From positions 4,832,028-4,896,027 of the forward strand of contig JAJEKV010000013.1 of the NCBI GenBank assembly GCA_021234155.1: DNA of 64,000 nucleotides. Direction: 5' to 3'. Below the pieces are notes generated by a model. The model was given only the letters and a program-made list of their open reading frames with translations. It did no database searches and was not told where the DNA came from. Below are positions 1 through 10,654 of the stretch, one piece after another. This DNA comes from Isoetes taiwanensis. Taxonomy: Eukaryota > Streptophyta > Lycopodiopsida > Isoetales > Isoetaceae. The translations under genes were made by a program, and so were the position numbers. How positions within the stretch are numbered: the first letter of the stretch is position 1; the number at the start of each line of letters is the position of its first letter.

Positions 1-539
1 TCTACTAAAATTATTCAATGAGCTACGGCTGGGTTCACATGCACCTTCATGACCCTCACCATCACGTAAAAGGGCTCACCGTTTTTACGCCCACCATCGC
101 CAATTTGCACTGGGCAAAACAGGCCCCCTCTCCGGCGATGGTTGCATGTGAACCGGCCCTAATACAATCAATACGACCAGCGATGCAATTATTTTTTGTA
201 TTGGATCTATGTCTTTTGTTTCTTTTCTCTTTTTTCTTATAACAGCCCATTCAATTGTTTTAGATGTATGGTCTATGGTTTCAGGAAAGGTCATTTATAC
301 ATCTATACCAAATCCCCCTGGAAACTATTATTGTGCTACATATCCATCTATAAAACAATGCTAAGGTAAGATAAGAAAGCCCTTGTTTCTTTCTCACTGA
401 ATCCAATTGTTTACATAATAGATTACTTATTTTTTCCCATCATGCAGATAAAATTTGGACATCATGTGATTGCAATGGCGATGTAGAAAAGATATGCAAG
501 CTATAAAGCACCAATTCATTAATTTGAGATAAAACAACT
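1..539. other. no gene seen
   Basis: AT-rich intergenic DNA. The short open frames here show no recognisable family signature, and no repeat structure is obvious by eye. Confidence 0.5.
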
Positions 540-985
540 AATTTGAGAATTTTAAGCTAGCAAGCATGACACATTTAGCTCAATGTTATGCTAGCAAGCA
601 AGACACATTTTGCTCATTTTAAGCTAGCTAGCAAAACCATTGTTACAGCTCTTAAGCTACCAATCAGAATACATTTTACTTAGGCCACAAGACAAATTTA
701 CTCCATCCTTATCATCATCCTTATCATCATGAGCAACCAGGTCTCTTGATCGAGAAAAAATAGCTAATTTGGGAATTTTACACTAGCAAGCGTGACACAT
801 TTAGCTCAATGGTAAGCTAGAAAGTAAGACACACTTTGACCATTTTAAACTAGCTAGCAAGACCATTATTACGGGTCTTAAGCTACCAAGCATAACACAT
901 TTTACTTAGGTTCAGGGGACAAGTTTACTCTTCATCCTTATTATCATCCTTATCCTCATGAACAACCAAGTCTCTTGATTGAGAG
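540..985. repeat. two-copy tandem repeat, period about 225 bp
   Basis: The block starting with an AATTTGAGAATTTTA-like run at 540 recurs at 765 as AATTTGGGAATTTTA. The copies share the CTAGCAAGC, ACACATTTAGCTCAATG and CTCTTGAT.GAGA stretches in the same order. They are clearly related but diverged, and no coding content is visible. Confidence 0.85.
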
Positions 986-1079
986 GCCACGTCATTTGGG
1001 ATCAATGTGGTTGAGGGCATCCCTTGAACCTCCTATGCATAGTCAATGGTTTGTCATGCTGGTATCAAGGCGGACCACC

Positions 1080-2790
1080 ATGCAACAGAGCTCCAGTGAT
1101 GCAAGAGTGTGAGACAAAGGCTTCATTTAACCTGAGTTTCCATGCGCTCTATGAGATCCTTCCATCCGTAAAAGCTCGACAAAGCTGCCATAAGTCATCT
1201 GCCAGGCTTGCTCCGCAGACCTCCTTAATGTTAAGCATCATTGTGCCAACGTAACCATCACCGGAACAACCCTAGGTGACAATCTTAGGTTACATGATTA
1301 AGAGACATCCTGCTAAAGCTCAATCGAGTAATGGCCTACTGCTTTTATAACATTGCATCAGAGCTCCGATGATGCAAGTGCGAGACATGACATTTTTCAC
1401 CTGTAAAAGCTCGACGAAGCTGTCATAAGTCATCTGCCAGGCTAGCTGACATACGTTCTTATTGTTAACATCATTGTGCGAACCTAACCATTACAGCTGC
1501 CAACCCTAGGTGACAACCTTAGGTGTCTTTATTAGTGATGAAGAGACATCCTGCTAAAGCTCAACCGAGAAATGGCCTATTACTCCTATACCATGACCCG
1601 GCATCAAAGCTTCAGTGATGCAAGAGTGTGAGACAAAGGCTTCATTTAACCCGAGTTTCCATGCTCAGCCTTGCTGGCAATCCCCTTACTATTAAGTATC
1701 ACTGTGCCAACCTAACTAACCATCATTGTGACAACCCTAGGGTTTAGCCTTAAGCGACCTTAGGTGCCTTCAATACTTGATAAAGAGACATCGTGCTAAA
1801 GCTCAACCGAGAAATGGCCTATTGCTCCTTTACAATGAGCAAGCACCAGAGCTCCAATGACGCGAGAGTATGAGACAAAGGCTTCATTTAACCCGAATTT
1901 TCATGCTCAGCTAGCTTGTGGCACTCCATGATATTCTTCCATCTATAAAAGCTCGACGAAGCTGTCATAAGCCATCTGCCGAGCTTGCTGACAGACCTAC
2001 TTAGTGTTAACCATCATTGTGCTAGCCTACTATGATAGCTGCCAACCCTGGGTGACAACCTTAGGTGCCTTCAACCTATTGCTCATGTACCATGACCGTG
2101 CATGAGAACTCCAGTGACGCAAGTGCGAGACAAAGACTTTATTTAATCCTAGTTTCCATGATCAGCTACCTTGTGGTGCTCCATGATATTCTTCCATTTG
2201 TAGAATCTTGACGAAGCTATCATAAGTCATCTGCCGGCCTTGCTGACAGACCTTCTTATTGTTAAGCATCACTGTGCCAACCTAACGACCACTGTAACAA
2301 CTCTACTTGACAACCCTAGGCTTCAACCTTAGATGTCTTCATTACATGATTAAGAGATATCCTGTTAAAGCTCAACCATGAAATGGCCTATTGCTCCTGT
2401 ACCATGATCATGCATCAGCGCTCCAGTGACGCAAGAGTGTGAGATAAAGCCTTCATTTAACCCGAGTTTCCATGCTCAGCTACCCTGTGCCGTTCCATGA
2501 GGCGTTTCCATCTTTAAAAGCTCGATGAAACTGTCTTAAGTCATCTGCCAGACTTGCTGACAGACCTCCTTATTGTTAAGCATCACTGCACCAGCCTAAC
2601 CATCACTGTGAGAACCTTAGGGTTCAACCTTAAGTGCCTTCAATACATGATAAAGAGACATCCTGCTAAAACTCAACCGAGAAATGGCCTATTCCTCGTG
2701 TACCATGACCGTGCATCAGAGCTCCAGTGATGCAAGAGTGTGAGACAAAGGCTTCATTTAACTTGATTTCTCATGCTCAGTAGAAACAAC
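1080..2790. repeat. tandem satellite-like array, seven diverged units of about 240-310 bp
   Basis: A unit beginning near AGCTCCAGTGATGCAAGAG recurs at about 1089, 1362, 1610, 1850, 2107, 2419 and 2720. Each unit then carries GACAAAGGCTTCATTTAACC, a CTCGACGAAGCTGTCATAAG-like block, CAACCCTAGGTGACAACC and GCTCAACCGAGAAATGGCC. Unit lengths differ through internal deletions. No unit keeps a conserved reading frame, so this is non-coding repeat DNA rather than a gene family. Confidence 0.9.
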
Positions 2791-5609
2791 AGAGGCTTGC
2801 CTACATCCTTGAGTACTAGTTTTAGTGAAAGCGTAAATGTTATCCTCAGCCACAATCACACCCTTAATCACCAGCAAAAGCTCTGGAGACAGCTGGAAGC
2901 TGCAAGAGTATAAAAATATATCAACATCAAATCCTAGCAATTGCGACGGCGATTATCATGAACAAAATAGACACTTTTCAATGGGAAATCACTTATACGA
3001 TTTGCTGGAGCTGATTCATGTTTGCACCCCCAATCTACCAATATAATCTACTATGTACTCATTCGAGCTTATGATCTGGAAGATCGTAGCTGCGATTGCA
3101 TCCAACTTGAAGGGGATTGCTAGCACTATCTTCTTGGATAGCTCTGTATTGACCAAATCCCACCACGTTCATTCAAACTTCAACCGGTCAACAGGATCGC
3201 AACTGAACTTTCATCTAGCTCAAGGTCTTTATGGACAGTTTCGCAAATTATTGACACCAATCGAACAGGATTTTAGTTTTAACGGTTGGTAGTTCTATGC
3301 ATCTAAATCCAACTAAGAAGCCCTATACAAGTTCCAGAGAGACATCAAGAATAAGCATTGGTCATCTACTTAAGCTTTCAGAACAGTTCAAGCATAAGGA
3401 CAAAGCAGCTGGAGAGTCTGAACTCACCTTGCAAAATTCTTCCCGATGAATCGAGAAGAATGCCTGAGCCCATAAGGGGAAATGCTTGAGCGCCTGAAGA
3501 AAAATGCCCGAGCACTTGAGAAGAGCACCTAAACGCTTGAAACGATGGGCTGTGAAAGCGCATGGGTAGAATGCTGTTGGAGCGCCTGCTCGATCAAAAC
3601 TGAATCAAATGCCAATGTCAAATCTTCTATGAGGAAAATTTGAACTCTGATACTACCTCCCTTGGTACAAGATTGCATTGTACTGCGAGGTCTTTTATGG
3701 TTTGTCTCATTTGAATTTTTAAAAGTACCATGATTAGTGTTCAAAAGTGGGTCATCATTTAAATTGAACTTGAGGCATCCATAACCAGTGCGGACCTTTC
3801 TGTAAGAATATTGGAGCTCCTATTGGAGCTCCTCACCTCTGTTGGACCCCCTGTACGAATATCAGCAAAAACAACTAGTAATGGTGCCCAGCGTTGCTGG
3901 GCATAAGTTTCGGAGCCTGCAAGTTTTTGGTCGCAAAAGAAAAGCTTGCAGGAATAATCCAACTTTTTAATTTTTTATTTTAGCATGTGGCACATATCAT
4001 ACCACAATGGCTTTGCATCTCACTGGGTAGTGGGATCGAAGATGCTTCAAACACTGGCCCAAGGCTCGGCCCAACAGAACCTAAAAGCACTACAATACAA
4101 TGTGTTAATAAATCATCTTAAAATATCAACTGCTTCAAATACTGGCCCAAGGCTGGGCGCAATAGAACCTAAAAGAAAGCACTACAATACAAATTGTTAA
4201 TAAATCATCTTAAAATATCAACCTCATACGTTGTACTTGGTTTTCTTAAGAAATTTCTCATACTATTTTCAATGAAGGCCATTTGATAGCAAATGTTAAG
4301 GACCATATCTTATCTTATCTTTTTAAGGAATTCGTTATAATATTTGGGTGAGAGGCATTGGATGGCAAATACCAAATTCCACCTATGTCTACAAATATTA
4401 ATAGTTATGGTGCCCAGCGTTACTGGGCACAATTTGATAACTTGTAAATGTTGAAAACTTGTACAATCTAGCAGAACTTGTTGGAAGTATACTTATGTTG
4501 TCTTCAATTTTGAGAGCATATGTTATGGCGTCTTCAATATACATCCCAGGGAAACTTGCTGGGAGCATATTTTATGTTCTCTTTAATTTGTGTCCCAACT
4601 TATTTCTTGAACTTTAGCAAATGTTTTCCACCTAGAGACATTTGCATGTCTTTTAATTCATCAGCAACATAATTTAATTAACACCCAAATAATTGCATTT
4701 CTTGATATAACTAAAGGGCCTTTGGCCAATATTGTCAAAGATGGTTGAAAAATGTTGTCAAAGATGGTTGAAACAAATATTGTATGCTTGATGTATGCAG
4801 TAACCATCTTTGACATTGTTTTTGCACAACATTCTATATAACGCTAGTTTTGTTAGCTGAAATTGGAGATTTTCTTGTTTTTCAACATGTTTGAATATAA
4901 TATGTATTCATTTAACAATTCAAGACATCTTTGAAAATGATACGTAACATAAATATCGATTTTGTTAACAATTCAAAGTTATATCGTGTATATCATTAAT
5001 CCTTAAGGAAATTGACATTTTGCAGTTGAAAAAGACATGAATTACAATTCTAAATTACAATTTTATGTTTACTCTTTGGAAAGACCTATTAATCTGCTTA
5101 TATTATAGAGTACATGTAATGTAGATCTGGACAATATATTTAGTTTGGCACATCTTTTTCTGTACCACATATCATTTTTCGTCTTTACCTTGCTATATAT
5201 TTAAACATATTGGTTCTTGCTAATGACTCATGGAGGAGCTACACATCTGTGTTTTGTTGCTACCATAAAAGGTAAACATTTGTAAGTAGGAGCTGCACAT
5301 CTGTGTTTTGTTGCTACCATAGAAGGTAAACATTTGTAAGTGGGATCGAAATACCATCTCAAACAAGCATGCTATCCTATATGTTCGACTATTAGCTAAG
5401 CAGCATCCCTCATGATTCTTGACATGGATGGAATAGTCTTGTGCAGTAGGACACAGGTAGGCAAATACGATTTTTGTTCTTGTGCACACAAGCCTGTGCA
5501 AGAAAATAAGAAACACACTCCTCCCAACTATTCTAGCATTCCAAGAAATATCAATTCCTTCCAAATCCAAAGCAAATAAATAGATTCTTTATTGAACCCA
5601 ACATATTGT
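2791..5609. other. intergenic stretch with two short tandem duplications
   Basis: No gene is recognised. Two local duplications are visible. One at about 4043-4222 (period near 88 bp, ACTGGCCCAAGGCT repeated) ends in matching AATAAATCATCTTAAAATAT runs. The other, at 5234-5341 (period 54 bp), carries ACATCTGTGTTTTGTTGCTA twice. The open frames spanning them are incidental. Confidence 0.6.
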
Positions 5610-6034
5610 TTATTGGATAAGAATAATCAAAATATTTATTTGGTAATATACCTCTGGTGGATGTTGTAGACATAGCATGAAGGCAGTAGTTGTAGCAATT
5701 ACCAGATTTATTGATTGAAAAATCTTATACATTTTCAAGTTACCACCTCTCAAGGGCTTTCAATACTTACCCAAGGGTGCCACAATTTCCAAAAAAATAG
5801 GGTTAACGGTCATGCCAACTCCAATACTTCTGCAAACAATGCTAGCAACAATGAGGATTTGTTTTCTTCCCAAAAAGAAGAATGCAAAATATTTTGACTT
5901 ATACCTTTGTAATAATGTGTTCTTACAGTTCTGCGGACATATATGCCCATCCAACACGTAATAAGAATTGCAATGGGGACCTGAGATGCAATCAAGGCCC
6001 AATATCCAACTCCACATGGTAGTAGATTCAGCAC
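5610..6034 (-). pseudogene. TauE/SafE-type sulfite exporter-like gene fragment (decayed)
   Basis: Plant TauE/SafE proteins are polytopic membrane proteins related to sulfite/sulfoacetate exporters. On the minus strand, 6034-5890 encodes a membrane segment with SQVPIAILIT, like the QxPVAV helix of the family. The next segment, RKQILIVASIVCRSIG followed by GMTVNPIFLEI, resembles the GG(M/F)I(L/I)(N/G)PxxLEL signature. The two lie in different frames across a T-run near 5885, and one added base would join them. A good donor (GTAAGT) follows VAPLG near 5764. A further weak match (ATTTAFML, then EVYY) lies at about 5690-5640 with no clear AG acceptor. The flanking exons of a roughly 450-residue protein are not visible. 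This is a broken remnant and the family call is moderate. Confidence 0.45.
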
Positions 6035-6663
6035 GCTTCGATTTAAGAAACAGACAACTTCATGTTAGTTTCATTATTATCTTAACAATTTATTATCTTA
6101 ACAAACGCTTTTGTTTTAAATCCTATGACATCCTATGAAGATCAAATTGAATTCATAAATTAACATATGTCTTAAACCAACAAAGAACTTTAGATTTACC
6201 TTGTTATTCTTAGTGCTCTTCAATACATGAACCGTAAAAAAAAGCAAGCCAAATCAAAAAAAAGATCGGGAGTTTGCACCAAGGACCCCTGAAACAATAC
6301 CCCTTGTTTTTCCTGAATGGTACTGCCCTTGTTTGAATATATCTCATTCTGCAACTTTGCGTACTCCACAGAATCATGCAGATGCAAATACATGCAAACA
6401 CATGCAAATACAGTAGAGTTTTAATCACCCAGCCACGAAGAATCCCCTTGTGGCCTAGCTGCACACCCAACTGGAACTGATGTAAAACTAAAGGCAAAGA
6501 AAGTTGTAACCCCCTTGTAAAACTAAAGCCAAAGAAAGTTGTGAGGAATAAAGCCAATTAATATGATCAATCCAAAGCCAGAAGAAGACTGCCTTAAAAC
6601 AACTTACAGGTAGAAACTGTTAAGGAAATACAGGAACAAAGAAATGCCAGCAAAGGCCCTATA
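6035..6663. other. no gene seen
   Basis: AT-rich spacer. A short direct duplication, AAAGAAAGTTGT with flanking bases, occurs at about 6494-6542. Nothing else can be supported. Confidence 0.4.
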
Positions 6664-6896
6664 TCTTTTATATTATAAAGTTATTCTGTAAGTGTTGGAC
6701 CCAGCCCTAGATCCGACGGCCCATATTTGATTAAAAATTTGGACGGTCGAAATATCCCTTCTCTTCTCGCTCTATGCGATTTAGGGATTTTGAAGAGGGG
6801 AGAACCCTATTCTTGCAGAGCAGGATCTTAAAATCTCCCCTGCTCCATTGGCCCCGACGGTATCGAAGGTCTCTGCTTTGCCCTTGGCCTCCACGC
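6664..6896 (+). repeat. left 233-bp terminal inverted repeat
   Basis: Starts TCTTTTATATTATAAAG and ends GGCCTCCACGC. Its last 50 or so bases are DCN1-like coding sequence, so captured gene sequence has become part of the arm. Confidence 0.85.
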
Positions 6897-7272
6897 TACT
6901 GATTTTCATGTCTTGATCTTGGCTTGGAAGCTTCAGGCCTCTCGCCAGGGTTATTTTACCCTGGATGAATGGCAGAATGGAATGGAACGATCCGACCATT
7001 TTTCTTTCAAGTATCGCTTGACCAAATCGCTGCAGAAGACCTTGGAATTGGACGTGGCTTGCCAGATGTTGGAGCTTATGATGCGAGATGGGAAAATTTA
7101 TGGGCTTTTAGTTCGTTCTTGGAGTTCTTGAAGGAGCAGAGGTAGTACAAGGGTCTTAATCTGGATCAATGGGCTTCTTTTTTGCGTTTTGCTGAAGAGG
7201 TAAAGCCCGATTTCGAGAATTATAATGAGAAGAACACGGAGAATTAGGTCCTGGATGGTTTCGTTAGAATAC
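6844..7272 (+). pseudogene. DCN1-like (DCUN1D, potentiating-neddylation domain) gene fragment
   Basis: DCN1-like proteins act as co-E3 factors that promote NEDD8 conjugation to cullins. The frame from 6847 reads IGPDGIEGLCFALG, then LILAWKLQASRQGYFTLDEW, which matches the start of the PONY domain (family pattern: I.P.GIE.LC..LG, LAWK...QGYFTL.EW). It continues with ELDVACQMLELM. Homology then moves to another frame (FLEFLKEQR, then NLDQWASFLRFAEEV and NYNEKNT, then VLDGFV), matching the family's Y(K)VIN.DQW..FL.F and NYD...AWP..LD.FVEW. There are in-frame TAG stops after KEQR and NTEN, and the WP acid-patch region is lost. No intron interrupts the roughly 140 codons. It is a non-functional captured fragment, and the family call is good. 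Confidence 0.75.
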
Positions 7273-7404
7273 AGATTTACAATTTTGATGCTGCTTCCAT
7301 GCCTGCTATCTTCCACAAAGAAATTCTAAGTTGCCATCCACAGGTATTAAGACGTGGATCATGCATGCATGACTACTTCATCTTTGGTTCATCTTTGGTT
7401 CTTT

Positions 7405-7637
7405 GCGTGGAGGCCAAGGGCAAAGCAGAGACCTTCGATACCGTCGGGGCCAATGGAGCAGGGGAGATTTTAAGATCCTGCTCTGCAAGAATAGGGTTCT
7501 CCCCTCTTCAAAATCCCTAAATCGCATAGAGCGAGAAGAGAAGGGATATTTCGACCGTCCAAATTTTTAATCAAATATGGGCCGTCGGATCTAGGGCTGG
7601 GTCCAACACTTACAGAATAACTTTATAATATAAAAGA
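7405..7637 (-). repeat. right 233-bp terminal inverted repeat
   Basis: Exact reverse complement of 6664-6896, including the DCN1-like codons, which therefore occur here in antisense. Confidence 0.85.
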
Positions 7638-8468
7638 AAAGATTGATTTTCTCCACTCACGAAGATCAAGAGGTCTATAGGGCCCTTATTATGCAACATG
7701 ATAAGAAAACTGTTGCCCTAAAAAGTCTTCGAGTGAATAACTTTAACAGTAATAAACTTACTGGTGAATATGTACATACCAAAGTGTTGAAGGCAAACAT
7801 AGTTGGGCTCGTCGGGGTCAAAAACCTCCAGGATATAAGATGCTAGTGTCGTCACTATCGGCATCTGCAAAAGCACATCATCCAGTGAGATTAGGTGTAA
7901 TGTATTAACGACAAAAAGCATGTATTGTTACCATCATCAAGGATTTTTTTTTAGGTTCGTTGAAGCCATTTGCTATGGGCTATTTGGTTCAAGTTTTGCC
8001 CATTGACTTGCCTTAGCTTTGCAGTATCCATTTTGTTGAATAGTGATATTTTCAAGTAGGGGGCATGCATAATCTGAAACTTTTGACATGAATAATGGCA
8101 TTCCCAAATAGTAAATGGGCCTTAAACACCAGACATGAATAGTGATATTTTCAAGTAGGGGGCGGGCATACTCTGAAACCTCAGACATGTTCATAGCACT
8201 AGGTTCACACATGTACACAATATATACGTAAAAGCAACGTAGATGCAAACCTGCCAACATAGCCAATCACATAGTGACACATGGCATGTTTATTTTGCAG
8301 GAATGTTGCATGAAAATTTAACTACGACCAAGAACAGTGTTTACGCGACATTCTTACTTTTATCTTCTTGTTTAACTTGCATTCTGGCATTTACCCTACG
8401 TTCTTCGTCTTTTACTTTGTATTCTTGGCTTCGGGATAGCATCTAAGTTGCTTCCACCTTATAGGAGT
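7638..8468. other. no gene seen; short direct repeat
   Basis: GAATAGTGATATTTTCAAGT with GGGGGC and ATCTGAAAC-like sequence occurs at about 8037-8092 and again at 8124-8181. Nothing coding is recognised. Confidence 0.45.
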
Positions 8469-8574
8469 GGCAATCTACCTTCCATTCCTGGCATAATAAG
8501 GTGATGTGTGTCAGCTGCACTACGCACTTTACACGATGCCTTATTTCCATGCCAGGAATGGCATGTAGATTGCC
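8469..8574. repeat. 106-bp near-palindrome (MITE-like hairpin)
   Basis: GGCAATCTACCTTCCATTCC at 8469 pairs with GGAATGGCATGTAGATTGCC ending at 8574, with few mismatches. Pairing continues inward (AATAAGG with CCTTATT), leaving a short loop region. The size and the lack of coding content suit a small foldback or MITE-type element. Confidence 0.65.
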
Positions 8575-8861
8575 ATTCTTGTATACATGTTTTGTAGTCT
8601 CTAACACAGTCATCCATTCGATTAATATTAAGAGTTCATCATTCAGAATCCCTAATCACTCTTCCCTTCACAATATTTTAGGGTTTATGCATAGGCTCCA
8701 TTAGTGGCACACCAATGCTCGGCATTGTTATTCACAAGTTAATTCTTTCAATTTTTATGACATCAAATTCCGATGCATATACAAAAATGAGGAGGTGTGC
8801 CATACTATTTTAAGACTTGTTATTCTAGACCGTTTGGGAAAATGCAAACGTTGCCTTTCCG

Positions 8862-9590
8862 ATGGGCTATAAACGGGGGTTGCATTTTCACAAATTAACG
8901 AAGCTAGGAGCAATGGAAGCTCATAGAGTAAAGGATCATCCTTTTAGTGATCTGATATTCCTCACGAATTTTGACAATACTTGCTCCCTCGAAGATACCA
9001 CAGATGTTGTTGCCCAGTTGGCAGGAGATTCTAGCAGGGCTTGCCATATAAAATGTCTTAGCATTCTTTCCAGAAATATTGAGGATTGCCTTGCACTCCA
9101 AATTTCATACAATTGTGCATTTGATTGGAAATTTCATCACTTTGATCTCTGGGATTTATTGAGGAAGCTTGAAGTTTTTGAAAAGGAGTTCAACCACCAA
9201 GTTATGGATCAGCAACTTCTCAAAGGCATTTGCAGAGAAAAAGTTAGAGTAGCAGCCAAAAAAGTTCCCTTACGTGAAAGTTGTTGTGAATTTTTGTTGG
9301 AGCTTGTAGCTTCTGATACACATATTCATATCATTTCAGCAAATTGGTCAAAGGATATGACTCAAAATGCATTGCCACATATTCAAAGCAATTTCTTTCC
9401 TATTCTCTCATGCAATCTTAGTTATGACAGGAATGGAGTCTATGATGGCAATGTAGAGTTAAAAATAACACACATTTAATAAAGAGATCATATCAGAAGA
9501 AATATATTGTTCAAAGCAGGAAAAGATGATGGTATTTATTGGAGATAGTATGAATGATATATTTTCAATGTTGGATGCATATTTGGATCG
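8862..9590 (+). pseudogene. TH2-type HAD phosphatase domain remnant (thiamine monophosphate phosphatase-like)
   Basis: Plant TH2 proteins join a TENA domain to a HAD phosphatase domain that dephosphorylates thiamine monophosphate. The 205-codon frame at 8862-9479 follows that HAD domain: LIFLTNFDNTCSLEDTTDVV aligns with motif I (normally DFDxT), followed by LRKLEVFEKEFN, VMDQQLLKGI and HIISANWSKDM. HAD motif IV appears afterwards as FIGDSMNDIFSML at about 9535-9573, but one frame away, so an indel near 9465-9480 breaks the gene. The first catalytic Asp of motif I is Asn (residue 36 of this frame). No TENA domain is seen upstream, and homology ends near 9590 at the GC-rich segment. No intron interrupts the span. 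It is a decayed fragment, possibly a retrocopy. Confidence 0.6.
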
Positions 9591-10645
9591 GTTTCTACAA
9601 GGTCGACCTCAGGACGCTCCGCCGTTTGACAAGTTTCCCCGGACCGATCTAGGAATCTTTTGGGCCTTCCCGAAAGAGGGCCCCTGAACGGACGATCCAA
9701 CGGTCGGATAGGGGAACCGGCCTCTGGAAGGGTGGTCATTAGCGTACCGCCCATCGTGGGAGCGTTGTTAGGAAGGGCTGCCTCGGGAACTTTTTTGGAT
9801 CCCGCCTTTTGGGGTCCGGACTCTCCCCTCTTGTGAGTGAGCCCTGCCAGGTCCTGGCCTCGTTTGACTTGGGGAAGGGTGCCAACTCGGTTGCCCCGCA
9901 ATGGGCTGCCCTGACCGCTCTAATGCTAGCCCTTTGATCTAGACCTTCTCCGAAAATTCTGAAAATTGGGCTGTGTGCTGGAGATGGATTAGGAATCCAG
10001 CTGGGAAAAAATCAGAATTTATTTTCGTACAATGCATTAATTACGAATTTATGAATGTCTTGCCACTACAAAAGCGGCCCCCAAATTCTAATTGCCACAT
10101 CAGGAGGAGGACAGGCCCAAACTCCATTCTGTCAGTTCCCCTTGCTCCGTGTTCTCAGCCGCAGCTTCTCGGCCACGTCCCAACTACAACAGACCAAAAC
10201 TCGACCCCCAAAACGCAAACCCTTCTAGAACCTGACAACCCACATGGTTTATGTTTCGGAGGCCCTCTCCTTGTCAGATTCGGCCGGGACCTTGCTCCGT
10301 GTCTTGTTGTGGAGTGAGGGTGTTGATGCCAGAGCACGAACCTTAAACCCCCCCCGGAAGCTGCTTGCCCCAAAAGTCCTCCCCCCAAGGCCCTGGGGAT
10401 GGATGGGCAACCTCCCCTCTCCAGAATCGTGATTTGGCACTGCCAATGGACTCAGAACGTCGACATTGCCTTGGGGACCAAGTTCTGTGACCAAAAGACC
10501 ACCCGACCTCCAAGAAGCGCCAAAGTAGCTCATGTCCAGCATACTCGTAGTCAATTGGCCTAGGATGTGGATGCCGGATACTGTCGTGCAGGGCGTGAGT
10601 GTTTCTTTCTTTTGCAAAATCGACCTTGTAACTTGCTCCCAAGGT
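9591..10645. other. GC-rich segment of unknown origin
   Basis: Base composition changes sharply to GC-rich from about 9590, at the end of the phosphatase remnant, and returns to normal near 10640, at the start of the tandem array. Frames open on both strands are P/R/G-rich and match no family I recognise. It could be part of an LTR element or an insertion of organellar DNA, but neither is supported by a recognisable gene. Confidence 0.5.
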
Positions 10646-10654
10646 TAATTTCGC

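Larger units (their letters stand above)
6664..7637. mobile_element. 974-bp inverted-repeat transposon carrying a captured gene fragment (Pack-TIR type)
   Basis: Positions 6664-6896 and 7405-7637 are 233-bp inverted repeats that match base for base when read through. The 508-bp interior holds a DCN1-like gene fragment and no transposase, so the element would be non-autonomous. Long inverted repeats with a captured host gene fit Pack-MULE-like elements. No convincing 9-bp target duplication is seen: TTATAA flanks both sides if the end is placed a few bases inward, but that sequence is itself palindromic. Superfamily assignment is therefore open. Perfect arm identity points to recent formation, gene conversion or an assembly effect. 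Confidence 0.8.

Noticed and set aside
1080-2790. CRISPR-like array
   Set aside because: Units are hundreds of bases long and diverged throughout, with no short constant repeat and unique spacer structure; the DNA is eukaryotic.
9536-9901. Coding gene on the minus strand in the GC-rich segment (121 codons)
   Set aside because: The frame runs across the end of the phosphatase remnant into unrelated DNA, so it is an artefact of low stop-codon density.
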